A stretch of DNA of 58,693 nt from an uncultured Clostridia bacterium (GTDB lineage Bacteria > Bacillota > Clostridia > Christensenellales > Aristaeellaceae). Below the pieces are notes generated by a model, which saw only the letters and a list, made by a program, of their open reading frames with translations, did not search any database and was not told the DNA's origin. Made by a program: the position numbers and the translations under genes. The DNA lies in contig CALVTQ010000111.1 of assembly GCA_944362695.1 (NCBI GenBank), positions 1-58,693 on the forward strand, given 5' to 3'. Numbering within the stretch: the first letter of the stretch is position 1; every line of letters starts with the position of its first letter. This document shows positions 8,045 to 16,143 of this stretch, one piece after another.

Positions 8045-9313
8045 TTAGTGGCTCAGCGCATACTCGGTGGCCCAGCCATCGACGAACGCGGACACGACAG
8101 CGTCCCAATCGCCCGTGCCGGCAGCATAGGCGGTCAGCGCGGAACCGACGCCGTTCTTCCACTCCTCGGACGGGATGGACGGGAAGTTCCAGGAGACCGG
8201 CTCCTTGCCCGCAGCGGTCATCGCGGTGTCGATGGCGACCAGCGGGTTGGCGGAGGCGTACTCGCCGGTGAAGGTGTCAAACGGCACGACGAAGCCCATG
8301 TCCTGAGACATGCTCTTGCGGCCCTCGTCGGAGGTGATGCACCACTCCATGAAGGCGATGGTGGCGTCGATGTCCTCCTGATCGGCGGAGTTGTTGACGC
8401 ACCAGTAGTTCTCGATGCCGGTGCACAGGCCCTGATTCTCCTCGCCCTCGACGCCGATGTAGATCGGGATCATGGTCAGGTTCTCAGCGCCCAGCGCCTT
8501 GATGTCGTTCCACGCCCAGGTGCCGTTCTGATAGAACACGGCCTCGCCGTTCACGAACTCGGCCACGGCGTCATTGCCGGTCTTGCTCGCCAGCAGCGCG
8601 GGATCGCAGGTGGAATCGGTGATGTACAGATCCCAGATCTGCTTGTAGTTGTCCAGATACGTGCCCTTGATGGCGTCGGTGAAACCGATGCCGTCGGCCT
8701 TGTACTCATAGTAGATGGGCATGTTGGCCAGGTGGGTCTTGAAGCGCCAGTCGGAGCTGCCGTCCATGCCGGCGGAGGTGAAGGCGCCCTTGATGCCCAG
8801 CTCGTCCTTGCGGGCCTGCAGGTCGTCGGCGACTTCCTTCAGCTTGGCGAAGGAGTTGATGTCCTCGGCCTTGTAGCCGGCCTTCTCAAGGATGGTTTTG
8901 TTGGCGATGATGCCGTAGGTCTCGATGACGTAGCCGATGCCCTTGACCGTGCCGTCGTCGCCCTTGAGCGCGAAGGAATCGCTGGTCAGGTGCTCCATGA
9001 GCGCCGTGCCGGAGAGATCGTAGCAGTAGTCAACCCAGTTCGCCAGGCCGACCGGGCCGTTGACCTGGAACAGCGTCGGCGGATCGCTCTTCTCGATCTC
9101 GCTCATCAGCGTCTTCTCATAGTCGCCGGAGGCCGCGGTCACGACCGTCACCGGCACGCCGGTCTGCTCGGTGTAGACCTTGGCCAGCTCCTGCCACTGA
9201 GCATCCTGCTCGGGCTTGAAGTTGAGGTAGTAAACGGAGGCATCCGCACTCGCGGCGACAGCGAAGGTCACCATCAGGCAGATGGCCATCAGCAGGGCAG
9301 CACATTTCTTCAT
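8045..9313 (-). CDS. Extracellular sugar-binding protein of ABC transporter
   Basis: The 422-residue solute-binding protein (family 1) has a signal peptide (1 to about 23, ending VAASA) and then the two-lobed fold with motifs such as YYLNFKPEQ, FVNGEAVFYQNGTWAW and MEWCITSDEGR. It should capture a sugar outside the membrane and pass it to the two permeases. The signal peptide has no lipobox Cys, unlike most Gram-positive binding proteins, so how it stays at the cell is unclear. AAAGGAG precedes the ATG, and a consensus promoter lies about 105 bp upstream. Substrate cannot be predicted. Confidence 0.94.
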   Translation of the reverse strand: MKKCAALLMAICLMVTFAVAASADASVYYLNFKPEQDAQWQELAKVYTEQTGVPVTVVTAASGDYEKTLMSEIEKSDPPTLFQVNGPVGLANWVDYCYDLSGTALMEHLTSDSFALKGDDGTVKGIGYVIETYGIIANKTILEKAGYKAEDINSFAKLKEVADDLQARKDELGIKGAFTSAGMDGSSDWRFKTHLANMPIYYEYKADGIGFTDAIKGTYLDNYKQIWDLYITDSTCDPALLASKTGNDAVAEFVNGEAVFYQNGTWAWNDIKALGAENLTMIPIYIGVEGEENQGLCTGIENYWCVNNSADQEDIDATIAFMEWCITSDEGRKSMSQDMGFVVPFDTFTGEYASANPLVAIDTAMTAAGKEPVSWNFPSIPSEEWKNGVGSALTAYAAGTGDWDAVVSAFVDGWATEYALSH

Positions 9314-9418
9314 ACGGGAAAGCTCCTTTCTTTATTTTGAACGGGCATTCCAGCCCGCTCAGAACTTGTCCGGCAAGCAGCGAAACCCTCGTAAACATTC
9401 GCCACATTGCACAATACC

Positions 9419-9447
9419 ATTATAGATTCCATGAACGGTTTTGTCAA
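9419..9447 (-). promoter_or_regulatory. Promoter of the sugar ABC operon
   Basis: Minus strand TTGACA (9442-9447), 17-bp spacer, TATAAT (9419-9424), an exact consensus. A short palindrome ATCGTTCGAT lies just upstream near 9460-9470 and could be a regulator site. The rest of the 302-base gap (9314-9615) shows no gene that I can support. Confidence 0.9.
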
Positions 9448-9615
9448 CGATGAAATGATCGAACGATAAAATTTTATTCCATTGGTCAATATGCTTGCCA
9501 AACATATGCGTTTTGTGTGTATATATCGCGTCAATCTTTTCCGAAAACGACGGAAATCCGAACATTCGCCGCAAAACGGGTCGAAACATCCCGAAACGCC
9601 CGCGCCCTTCCCGCC

Positions 9616-10977
9616 TCATCCATCGTAAAAACCTATGGCAGCCGCCCGTTTCCGATCGTTCGGCCAGATACTTTTTGTGACGAGCAGGCAAATTCCAAGC
9701 GAAATCGCATCGGACACGCCCTGCGCCGCGATCAGCCCGGCAAGGCCGAACATCCGCGGCAGGATCGCCAGCAGCACGATGAGCACGTAGCCCTGCCTGC
9801 TCGCGCCCGTGATGCCCGCGCGCACGGTCATGCCCATCGCCTGCGTCAGCATGCCGCAGAGCACGACCGCCCCCTGCATGGGCAGCGCGATTCCCTGCAC
9901 GAGAAGCGCCGCCGCGCCGATGGATGCGACCTGTTCCCCCGCGCCGAACGCCAGCAGCACCCGCCGCGCAAGCACCGCCGTCCCCGCGCCGATGACCGTC
10001 AGCGACACGGCGAGCACGCGCATACAAAAAGCATATGCCTGCCGCACGCGATTCATGTCCCCCGCGCCGTAGCACACGCCGCACACCGGCGCAAATCCCT
10101 GCCCGAAGCCGATGATGCCCGAGGACAGCAGCGCCCCCGCGCGCACGGCCAGCCCGATGCCCGAGAGCGCCTCCCGCCCAAAGCGCGCCGCGCACGACGT
10201 CACCATCGCGCCGGACACGGCAAAAAGCCCCTGCCGCAAGAGCGTGGGCAGGCCGGAGCGCATGATCTCTTTGTATATGGAAAGGCTCGGCTTCCCCGGC
10301 ATGACCGACGGGCGCACGCCGGGCTGTTTCTTCCATATATACACGACGAGCGCCGCCAGCGTCGCGCCCTCGCGCACGAGCATGGCTATGCCCGCCGCCT
10401 GCGCGCCCATGTCCGTCGCCCACAGCAGCGCGGCCAGCACGCCGCACCCGCAGACCGCGCCCAGCGAGAACGCCCCGAGGTTCGCGAGCGTCATGCCCTG
10501 CGCGCGAAGGAGCGAGGAGAGCACGAGGCTCGCGCACATGACCGGCCCCGCCGCCAGCAGGCACCGCGCATAAGGCAGCGCTCCCTCCGGCACGCCGCCC
10601 TCCCCCGCCAGCAGCGCGAGCAGCGGCCCCGCGAGCATGAACGCGGGCAGGCACAGGGCCGCCGCGAGCACAACCGCCGTGAGCATGCCCTGCGTCGCGA
10701 CATCGCCCGCGCGCGCCGTGTCGTCTGCGCCGAGCATGCGGCTGACCGCCGAGCCCGCGCCCATGCCCATCGTGAAGCCCACCGCCTGAATCATCGTGAG
10801 GATCGGGAAGCACAGCGCGACGGCTGCGGTCGCCCCGCTCCCCCTGCGCGCGAGCAGAAGCGCATCGAGCAGCGTCCCCGCGCCGGTCGCGAGCATCGCC
10901 CCCATCGACGGCCCGGCCAAGGCCAGCGTGACGCGGCGCACATCGCCCGAAAGCGCATTTTTCGCTGGCACAGCCAT
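9616..10977 (-). CDS. MATE family efflux transporter
   Basis: This 453-residue integral membrane protein has about twelve membrane segments in two homologous halves. MATE features include the N-terminal LALAGPSMGAMLATGAGTLLD, a GMGAGSAVSRMLG block after helix 2, and RQGLFAVSGAMVTS opening the second half. Members export cationic drugs or metabolites by Na+ or H+ antiport, and the substrate is unknown. The start at MAVPAKN follows AAGGAGGG; an upstream in-frame ATG lies ahead of this site. The gene diverges from the ROK kinase gene, with a strong palindrome between them. Sequence is only distantly related to the second MATE protein in this window. Confidence 0.92.
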   Translation of the reverse strand: MAVPAKNALSGDVRRVTLALAGPSMGAMLATGAGTLLDALLLARRGSGATAAVALCFPILTMIQAVGFTMGMGAGSAVSRMLGADDTARAGDVATQGMLTAVVLAAALCLPAFMLAGPLLALLAGEGGVPEGALPYARCLLAAGPVMCASLVLSSLLRAQGMTLANLGAFSLGAVCGCGVLAALLWATDMGAQAAGIAMLVREGATLAALVVYIWKKQPGVRPSVMPGKPSLSIYKEIMRSGLPTLLRQGLFAVSGAMVTSCAARFGREALSGIGLAVRAGALLSSGIIGFGQGFAPVCGVCYGAGDMNRVRQAYAFCMRVLAVSLTVIGAGTAVLARRVLLAFGAGEQVASIGAAALLVQGIALPMQGAVVLCGMLTQAMGMTVRAGITGASRQGYVLIVLLAILPRMFGLAGLIAAQGVSDAISLGICLLVTKSIWPNDRKRAAAIGFYDG

Positions 10978-11033
10978 GCGAAATCCCTCCTTCTTGCGCA
11001 CCATGACGGGCCAGATTCCCGCGTCGCGGCAAT

Positions 11034-11051
11034 GCGGAATTGACGTTCCGC
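11034..11051. promoter_or_regulatory. Palindromic operator candidate between MATE and ROK genes
   Basis: GCGGAA-TTGACG-TTCCGC is a perfect 6-bp inverted repeat. Looser symmetry extends outward (GGCAATGCGGAA / TTCCGCCAATGCC). It lies in the divergent intergenic region, just upstream of the ROK -35 box. Confidence 0.6.
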
Positions 11052-11069
11052 CAATGCCGTGAAAACCGA

Positions 11070-11098
11070 TTGACAGCGGCCCGCCGTTGGTTTATCAT
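11070..11098 (+). promoter_or_regulatory. Promoter of the ROK kinase gene
   Basis: TTGACA (11070-11075), 17-bp spacer, TATCAT (11093-11098). Confidence 0.85.
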
Positions 11099-11186
11099 GG
11101 GATATGCGGAACCTATACTGGGGCTATTCTGCGCAAGGGCGCGCATGCTTATCCCGGCCACATTCCCAGAACAAGGAGGAAATATC

Positions 11187-12074
11187 ATGCTGATCGGAGC
11201 ATTGGAGGCGGGCGGCACCAAAATGGTCTGCTCCATCGGAACGCCCAGGGGCGGCGTGCTTCAGCGCGCGAGCTTCCCGACGCTGACGCCGGAGATCACG
11301 GTGCCTCAGATCGTCGATTTCATCAAAAAGTTTAACGTGGAGGCGCTGGGCATCGGCTCGTTCGGCCCGCTGGATCTCAACCCGAACTCCCCCACGTACG
11401 GCCATATCACCAAGACCCCCAAGAAGGATTGGGAGGGCTATCCGCTCATGCCGGAGCTCGCCCGCCAGCTCGGCGTCCCGACGATGATCGACACGGACGT
11501 CAACGCCGCGGCGCTCGCCGAATACAAGATGGGCGCGGGCATGGGCAAGGGCAGCCTGCTGTATGTCACCGTCGGCACGGGCATCGGCGGCGGCATCGTC
11601 GCGGGCGGCGAGATCGTCCACGGCCTCGTGCATCCCGAGCTGGGCCACATGATTCTCGCCCCGGAGGAGGGCGACCCCATGCCCGACGGCATCTGCCGCT
11701 TCCACAGGCATTGCCTCGAGGGTCTGGCCAGCGGCCCGGCCATCGAGAAGCGCTGGGGCCTGTCCGCCAAGCTGATGACCTACGACCATCCCGCGTGGGA
11801 GCTCGAGGCGACGTATCTGGCGCAGATGTGCGCCAACGCGACGATGATCCTCTCGCCGGAGGTCATCGTGCTCGGCGGCGGCGTCATGCAGCAGACGCAC
11901 CTGTTCCCCCGCATCCGGGAGAAGACGCTCGCGCTGCTGGGCGGCTACGTCGCCAGCGACAAGCTCACGCCCGAGGGCATCGACAGCTACATCGTCCCGC
12001 CCGCGCTGGGCATCAATTCCGGCGTGACGGGCGCGCTGCTGCTGGGCGCGCAGGCCATTGAGCAGCGGGCCTGA
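11187..12074 (+). CDS. ROK family fructokinase-type sugar kinase
   Basis: The 295-residue protein has the ROK kinase layout: phosphate loop EAGGTK at residues 7-12, second ATP segment VGTGIGGGIV, sugar-binding HPELGHM, and a CRFHRHC zinc motif followed by LEGLASGPAIEKRWG. This combination is typical of ScrK/GmuE-type fructokinases rather than DNA-binding ROK repressors, and no N-terminal helix-turn-helix is present. It likely phosphorylates fructose or a related sugar with ATP in the cytoplasm. The ATG follows AAGGAGG. The sugar ABC operon lies nearby, but no shared transcript is evident. Confidence 0.92.
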   Translation: MLIGALEAGGTKMVCSIGTPRGGVLQRASFPTLTPEITVPQIVDFIKKFNVEALGIGSFGPLDLNPNSPTYGHITKTPKKDWEGYPLMPELARQLGVPTMIDTDVNAAALAEYKMGAGMGKGSLLYVTVGTGIGGGIVAGGEIVHGLVHPELGHMILAPEEGDPMPDGICRFHRHCLEGLASGPAIEKRWGLSAKLMTYDHPAWELEATYLAQMCANATMILSPEVIVLGGGVMQQTHLFPRIREKTLALLGGYVASDKLTPEGIDSYIVPPALGINSGVTGALLLGAQAIEQRA

Positions 12075-12276
12075 GACGCGGCGGGCGCTGCGCATGCTGC
12101 GCGATGAGCTGCTCGCGCGCGGGGAAAGCACGCAGGGGCTGTATGTCCCGCGCGGCGAGGCGGGCATGGTGCGCATGATATCGGCGCTGCTTGACATGGG
12201 CGCGGGCGAGGGCGCAGACGAGGCGCTTCGCTCCAGGATCGCGTGGTTTGAGCGCGAATTTCGCCGCCGCGCATGA
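12058..12276 (+). CDS. Small hypothetical protein overlapping the ROK gene
   Basis: A 72-residue basic protein can be read from a TTG start that overlaps the kinase gene by 17 bases. An internal ATG at 12094 would give 60 residues. The sequence is helical and rich in Arg and Leu (LRDELLARG, IAWFEREFRRRA), with no recognised domain. No good ribosome binding site precedes the TTG, so translational coupling would be needed. It fills a stretch that would otherwise be empty. I do not recognise a family. Confidence 0.45.
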   Translation: MSSGPETRRALRMLRDELLARGESTQGLYVPRGEAGMVRMISALLDMGAGEGADEALRSRIAWFEREFRRRA

Positions 12277-12445
12277 GCCGGGAACGGCACACTTCCTGTT
12301 TTTTGACGCGCTTTTTCCGCGCTACATTCGCCCCCGCAATCCACTTATTCCGTTTCACAGCCGTTCGCGTTCATTCGCTTGAAATCGGATGTTGTAAATG
12401 TTACAATCTTTACATCCCCATTTTATAGGAAAGGAAGTGAACGGC

Positions 12446-13603
12446 GTGATCCGCATCAAGGAACTGTTCCGATTGCAGAGCATCAAGCATCTGCGCCTGA
12501 TCGCGGGCCAGGACGGTCTTGAGCATACCGTGACCGCTGCCGTCCTTTTTGAATACGACCCCTCGCGCATCCAGCTCTCCGATTTCTATCGCGGCGACCT
12601 CGTGGTGACGACGCTGGCCTACGCGCGCGGCGATGCGCAGCTCGTCAGCGCCTCGCTCACGGCGCTCATGCGTCAGGGCGTGGCCGGCCTGCTGGTGAAG
12701 ACCGCGTATTTTTCGGAGCTGCCCGCAGAGGTCACGGCACTGGCCAACCGGCTCGGCACGCCGCTTTTCCTGTTCGATGACACGTATCTGGAGGAGGTCA
12801 TCCTCGAGGTCACCGACCTGATTCGCGGCAAGCGGCTGTTCTCTGGCTATGAGCGCGAGCTCGACGAGCTGGTGCGCGGCGACCTGAGCGCAGAGCAGGT
12901 ACGCGAACGCCTGCACCGCATCGACCCGGTCGGCTCGGGGCTGTATCGCGCGATGGCGCTGATCCCGGCAGGGCATCTGATGACGCTCGAGGACGCCGTG
13001 TATGAGCTGATCGCCGGGGATAACACGATTGCCGGGCGCTTCGTGTTTATGGAATGGCGGCGCACGCTGCTGGTGCTCTCACGCGAAAACGAGCAGACCG
13101 CAAAGGAGGACGCGCTGTACCTGATGCGCAAGCTGCTCATCCGCGCGGGCATCGCGGCGCAGGACGTCATCATCGGCGTGAGCGGCGACGCATGCGAACC
13201 GGCCGGCATCCGGCGCGCGCTGTGCGAGGCGTCGTATGCGGCGCGCACGGCGAGGATCACGGGCAAGGTCGAGCTTCGCGCTGCCGACATGGGCATATAC
13301 GCCTATCTGCTGCCGATGAGCGAGAATCCGCATATCTGCGACTGCTGCATGCGCACGATGGGCGCCATCCGCGCCTATGACGCGCAGACCCGCGCGAATC
13401 TGGAGATCACCGCCCGCACGTACGTCCAGCAGGGCATGGAGATCGCCAAGACCGCGAAGGCGCTGTTCCAGCATCCCAACACCGTGCGCTATCGCCTGTC
13501 GAAAATCCAGAAGATCATGGGCATCGAGGACGACGCGATGTTCGCCACGATGCTCAGCCTGACCATGCTGCTGCATCATATTCTCGAGGAGGAGAACCGC
13601 TGA
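12446..13603 (+). CDS. PucR family transcriptional regulator
   Basis: The 385-residue protein has the PucR N-terminal ligand domain (about 1-125, opening IRIKELFRLQSIKHLRLIAG) and the C-terminal PucR-type helix-turn-helix (about 325-380, with KTAKALFQHPNTVRYRLSKI). Such regulators control purine, amino acid or other nitrogen metabolism genes in response to a small ligand. I choose the GTG at 12446, which follows AAAGGAAG; an upstream in-frame ATG lies before that site. The next gene begins 17 bases downstream, so the regulator may be cotranscribed with DUF1653 and azlCD. Confidence 0.9.
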   Translation: MIRIKELFRLQSIKHLRLIAGQDGLEHTVTAAVLFEYDPSRIQLSDFYRGDLVVTTLAYARGDAQLVSASLTALMRQGVAGLLVKTAYFSELPAEVTALANRLGTPLFLFDDTYLEEVILEVTDLIRGKRLFSGYERELDELVRGDLSAEQVRERLHRIDPVGSGLYRAMALIPAGHLMTLEDAVYELIAGDNTIAGRFVFMEWRRTLLVLSRENEQTAKEDALYLMRKLLIRAGIAAQDVIIGVSGDACEPAGIRRALCEASYAARTARITGKVELRAADMGIYAYLLPMSENPHICDCCMRTMGAIRAYDAQTRANLEITARTYVQQGMEIAKTAKALFQHPNTVRYRLSKIQKIMGIEDDAMFATMLSLTMLLHHILEEENR

Positions 13604-13620
13604 ACGGCGGGAGAAAGCAT

Positions 13621-13875
13621 ATGACCGATCTCAACAATCTGCGCATGAAGCCGGGCGATGTCGTCCGGCATTTTAAGGGCAATCGCTATGAAATCCTCTG
13701 CTTCGCCAAGGACAGCGAGACGCAGGAGGACCTCGTCGTCTATCGCGCGCTGTATGGCGAGGGCGGCACATGGGTGCGCCCGCTTGACATGTTCTTCTCG
13801 CCGGTGGACAGGGAAAAATACCCGCATGCGGCGCAGGCGTTCCGCTTTGAGCGGGAGGAGGCGGGCCGTGGCTGA
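13621..13875 (+). CDS. DUF1653 domain protein
   Basis: The 84-residue protein matches the DUF1653 pattern almost end to end: PGDVVRHFKGNRYEIL, DSETQEDLVVYRALYG and TWVRPLDMFFSPVDREKYP. The family is a small beta-rich cytoplasmic domain of unknown function, common in Firmicutes. It overlaps the azlC start by 8 bases, so translation of the two is probably coupled. The ATG follows GGCGGGAGAAAGC. The conserved fold supports a real gene, but the role is not known. Confidence 0.88.
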   Translation: MTDLNNLRMKPGDVVRHFKGNRYEILCFAKDSETQEDLVVYRALYGEGGTWVRPLDMFFSPVDREKYPHAAQAFRFEREEAGRG

Positions 13876-14548
13876 GCAATCCGTCCGCCGCCGCGCGTTT
13901 CTGCTGTCGCTGCCGGTGATGTGCGGGTATCTGTTTCTGGGCACGGCGTTCGGCGCGATGCTGGCGCAGGCGGGCTTCGGCGTGCAGTGGGCGCTGCTGT
14001 GCAGTACGCTGGTGTACGCGGGCAGCCTGCAATTCGTGATGGTGCCGCTGATGGCGGGCGGCTCGCTGGCGGCGGCGTTTCTGACGGCGCTGATGGTCAA
14101 TGCGCGGCATCTGTTCTACGGCCTGTCGTTCATCGAGCGCTTCAAGGGCATGGGCAGGCTGCGGCCGTATATGATCTTTTCGCTGACGGACGAGACGTAT
14201 TCCGTGTTCTGCGGCATGCCGGAGGGCGAGAGCGACGGCGTGATGGTCCGCGTGGCCGCGTATGACCAGCTGTATTGGATCATCGGTTCGGTCGCGGGCG
14301 GGCTGCTGGCGAGCCGGCTTCCGTTCGATCTGACGGGCATCGACTTTTCAATGACGGCGCTGTTTATCGTCATCTGCGTCGAGCGCGCGATGAATGCGGC
14401 TGACCGCATGCCGATGGTGCTGGGCGCGGTGTGCGCGGGCGCGTGCCTGCTGGTGCTCGGGCCGGATAACTTCCTCGCCCCGGCGCTGGCGCTGACGGCG
14501 GCGGCGCTGACGATCCCCCACGTCGCGCGGAAGGGGGCGGGACAATGA
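13868..14548 (+). CDS. azlC: AzlC family branched-chain amino acid exporter, large subunit
   Basis: The 226-residue membrane protein has the AzlC features LPVMCGYLFLGTAFGAMLAQ, YAGSLQFVMVPLM, NARHLFYGLSF and FSLTDETYSVF. With AzlD it forms an exporter of branched-chain amino acids or similar compounds. The GTG start at 13868 follows GGGAGGAGGCGGGCC and overlaps the end of the DUF1653 gene. The reading frame upstream is open but is only a shadow of the DUF1653 gene. The downstream azlD overlaps by 4 bases (ATGA). Confidence 0.94.
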   Translation: MAEQSVRRRAFLLSLPVMCGYLFLGTAFGAMLAQAGFGVQWALLCSTLVYAGSLQFVMVPLMAGGSLAAAFLTALMVNARHLFYGLSFIERFKGMGRLRPYMIFSLTDETYSVFCGMPEGESDGVMVRVAAYDQLYWIIGSVAGGLLASRLPFDLTGIDFSMTALFIVICVERAMNAADRMPMVLGAVCAGACLLVLGPDNFLAPALALTAAALTIPHVARKGAGQ

Positions 14549-14871
14549 GCACTGCGATGCATGCGTTTCTCGTGGTGGCCATCTGCTCGGCCGTGACGAT
14601 CGTGCTGCGCGCCGCGCCGTTCGCGTTTTTCGGCGGAAAGAAGGGCGTGCCGCGCATCGTCGAGGCGCTGGGCAGGACGCTTCCGCCCGCGATCATGGCC
14701 GCGCTGGTCGTGTATTGCCTCAAGAGCGTGCCGTTCGGGACGATGAGCAATGCCGCGTCACAGATCATCGCGGCGGCGTGCGTCGTCGCGCTGCATGTTT
14801 GGAAGCGGAATACGCTGCTGTCCATCGCCGCGGGTACGGCGGTGTATATGATTCTGATCAGAATCATGTGA
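14545..14871 (+). CDS. azlD: AzlD family branched-chain amino acid exporter, small subunit
   Basis: This 108-residue membrane protein has about four hydrophobic segments. The family pattern is visible at TIVLRAAPFAFFGGKKGVPR and LPPAIMAALVVYCLKSV. It overlaps azlC by ATGA and is the small subunit of the AzlCD exporter. Length and position match the usual azlC-azlD pair. It is the last gene of the group that may begin with the PucR regulator, which would then be a candidate local regulator of export. Confidence 0.94.
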   Translation: MSTAMHAFLVVAICSAVTIVLRAAPFAFFGGKKGVPRIVEALGRTLPPAIMAALVVYCLKSVPFGTMSNAASQIIAAACVVALHVWKRNTLLSIAAGTAVYMILIRIM

Positions 14872-15066
14872 CCGCGAGCGCGCAAACCCGTTCTCCCAAT
14901 ACCGCAAAACTGCCGCATCCTCACACCGCAACCCAAACGACGTCTTCCCCACTGGCATTTCCACGGATTTTGTGCTATCATAGTCAGGCAGCCCACAATG
15001 CGGCTGCCTTTGTTGAGCCCGAAAAACAGCCGCTCACCCGGCGTCCGCATAAAGGAGATCCCCCGC

Positions 15067-16065
15067 ATGAACATCATCGCCCGCGCCGCCATCGCGCTCT
15101 ATGACGGCAGTCCCATGGCCCCCGTGTTCCCCACGAAGATGGGCAAGCCCGCCGACGCCGAGGCCGAATACCTCTCCGCCGTCGCCGAGAAGATCATGAC
15201 CGCCGACACCGCGCGCACGACCTGCGTCGAGCCCGGCGGCGCGCAGGAGGAGCTGCTGCGCCGGTTCGTCTCGATGCCGTTTGGCGAGGCCGCGCCCGCG
15301 CTGCTCACCGCCATCGACGAGAGCATGCAGGCGCTCGAGATCCCGCGCGAGGGCTTCGATCTCGCCGTGTTCTCGTTTGACCGCGACAACGACCCGCACC
15401 TGTGCGTCGCGATGCTCCCCTATCGCCGCGCCGTCGTCCACCGCATCGAGCAGACCGATGACGCGCTGACCACCGGCCTGCTCGCGCACGACAACGTGCT
15501 CCCCGCGCCCGGCAGCAAGGCCATCTCCGGCTTCGCCGTCAACCTCTCGACGGGCGACATCCGCCTGCGCGACACCGCCGTGCTCACCAACGTGGGCAAC
15601 CGCCAGCTCTTCGGCGAGGCGATTTTCGCCATGGCCGCCACGCGCTCGGCCAAAGAGGCCGTGCAGGTTGTCGGCGAGATGATCGCGCAGGCCGCGCCGC
15701 AGATGCCCGAGGCCGAGCTCAAGCCCGCCGTCAAGCGCGCGATGGCCAAGTCCATCGAGGAAAAGGGCGTCATCGACGTGCAGGACGTCGCCGAGGAGGT
15801 CTTCCGCAGCGACCCGGAGCGCGAGGCCATTATCGCCGAGGTGCAAAGGCAGATGGAGGCCGAGCAGGTCGAGCCGGTCATCCCCGTCGAAAACAAGCGC
15901 GTCGTCTCCCAGCTCCAAAAGGTCAAGATCAAAACCGACACGGGCGTCTCCATCACGCTCCCCCGCACGCTCGCCGATGACGAGAACAGCTTCGCCGTGG
16001 TCTCAAACGACGACGGCACGATCTCCATCATCATCTCCCGCGTGCTCGAGCTCAAAACCGAATGA
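15067..16065 (+). CDS. 37-kDa nucleoid-associated protein (NdpA/YejK family)
   Basis: The 332-residue soluble protein resembles the 37-kDa nucleoid-associated family: N-terminal IIARAAIALYDGSP, a central VNLSTGDIRLRDTAVLTN, and a charged helical part before a C-terminal beta region (KTDTGVSITLPRT). Family members bind the nucleoid, but their function is not well defined, and Firmicute versions are shorter and more divergent. The ATG follows AAAGGAGATCCCC; the upstream in-frame ATG lies before that site. A terminator follows 6 bases after the stop, so it is a single gene. Confidence 0.75.
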   Translation: MNIIARAAIALYDGSPMAPVFPTKMGKPADAEAEYLSAVAEKIMTADTARTTCVEPGGAQEELLRRFVSMPFGEAAPALLTAIDESMQALEIPREGFDLAVFSFDRDNDPHLCVAMLPYRRAVVHRIEQTDDALTTGLLAHDNVLPAPGSKAISGFAVNLSTGDIRLRDTAVLTNVGNRQLFGEAIFAMAATRSAKEAVQVVGEMIAQAAPQMPEAELKPAVKRAMAKSIEEKGVIDVQDVAEEVFRSDPEREAIIAEVQRQMEAEQVEPVIPVENKRVVSQLQKVKIKTDTGVSITLPRTLADDENSFAVVSNDDGTISIIISRVLELKTE

Positions 16066-16071
16066 AAACAG

Positions 16072-16096
16072 CGCCGGATTCGCTCCGGCGTTTTTT
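16072..16096 (+). terminator. Terminator of the nucleoid-associated gene
   Basis: CGCCGGA-TTCGC-TCCGGCG, a perfect 7-bp stem, followed by six T. Confidence 0.93.
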
Positions 16097-16143
16097 GCAT
16101 ATTGCGCGCCGCCCATCGCATACTATCCGCAGGAGGGATCTGT

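Noticed and set aside
11040-11186. Upstream extension of the ROK kinase as a DNA-binding N-terminus
   Set aside because: It would overlap the promoter and contains no helix-turn-helix. AAGGAGG points to the ATG at 11187.
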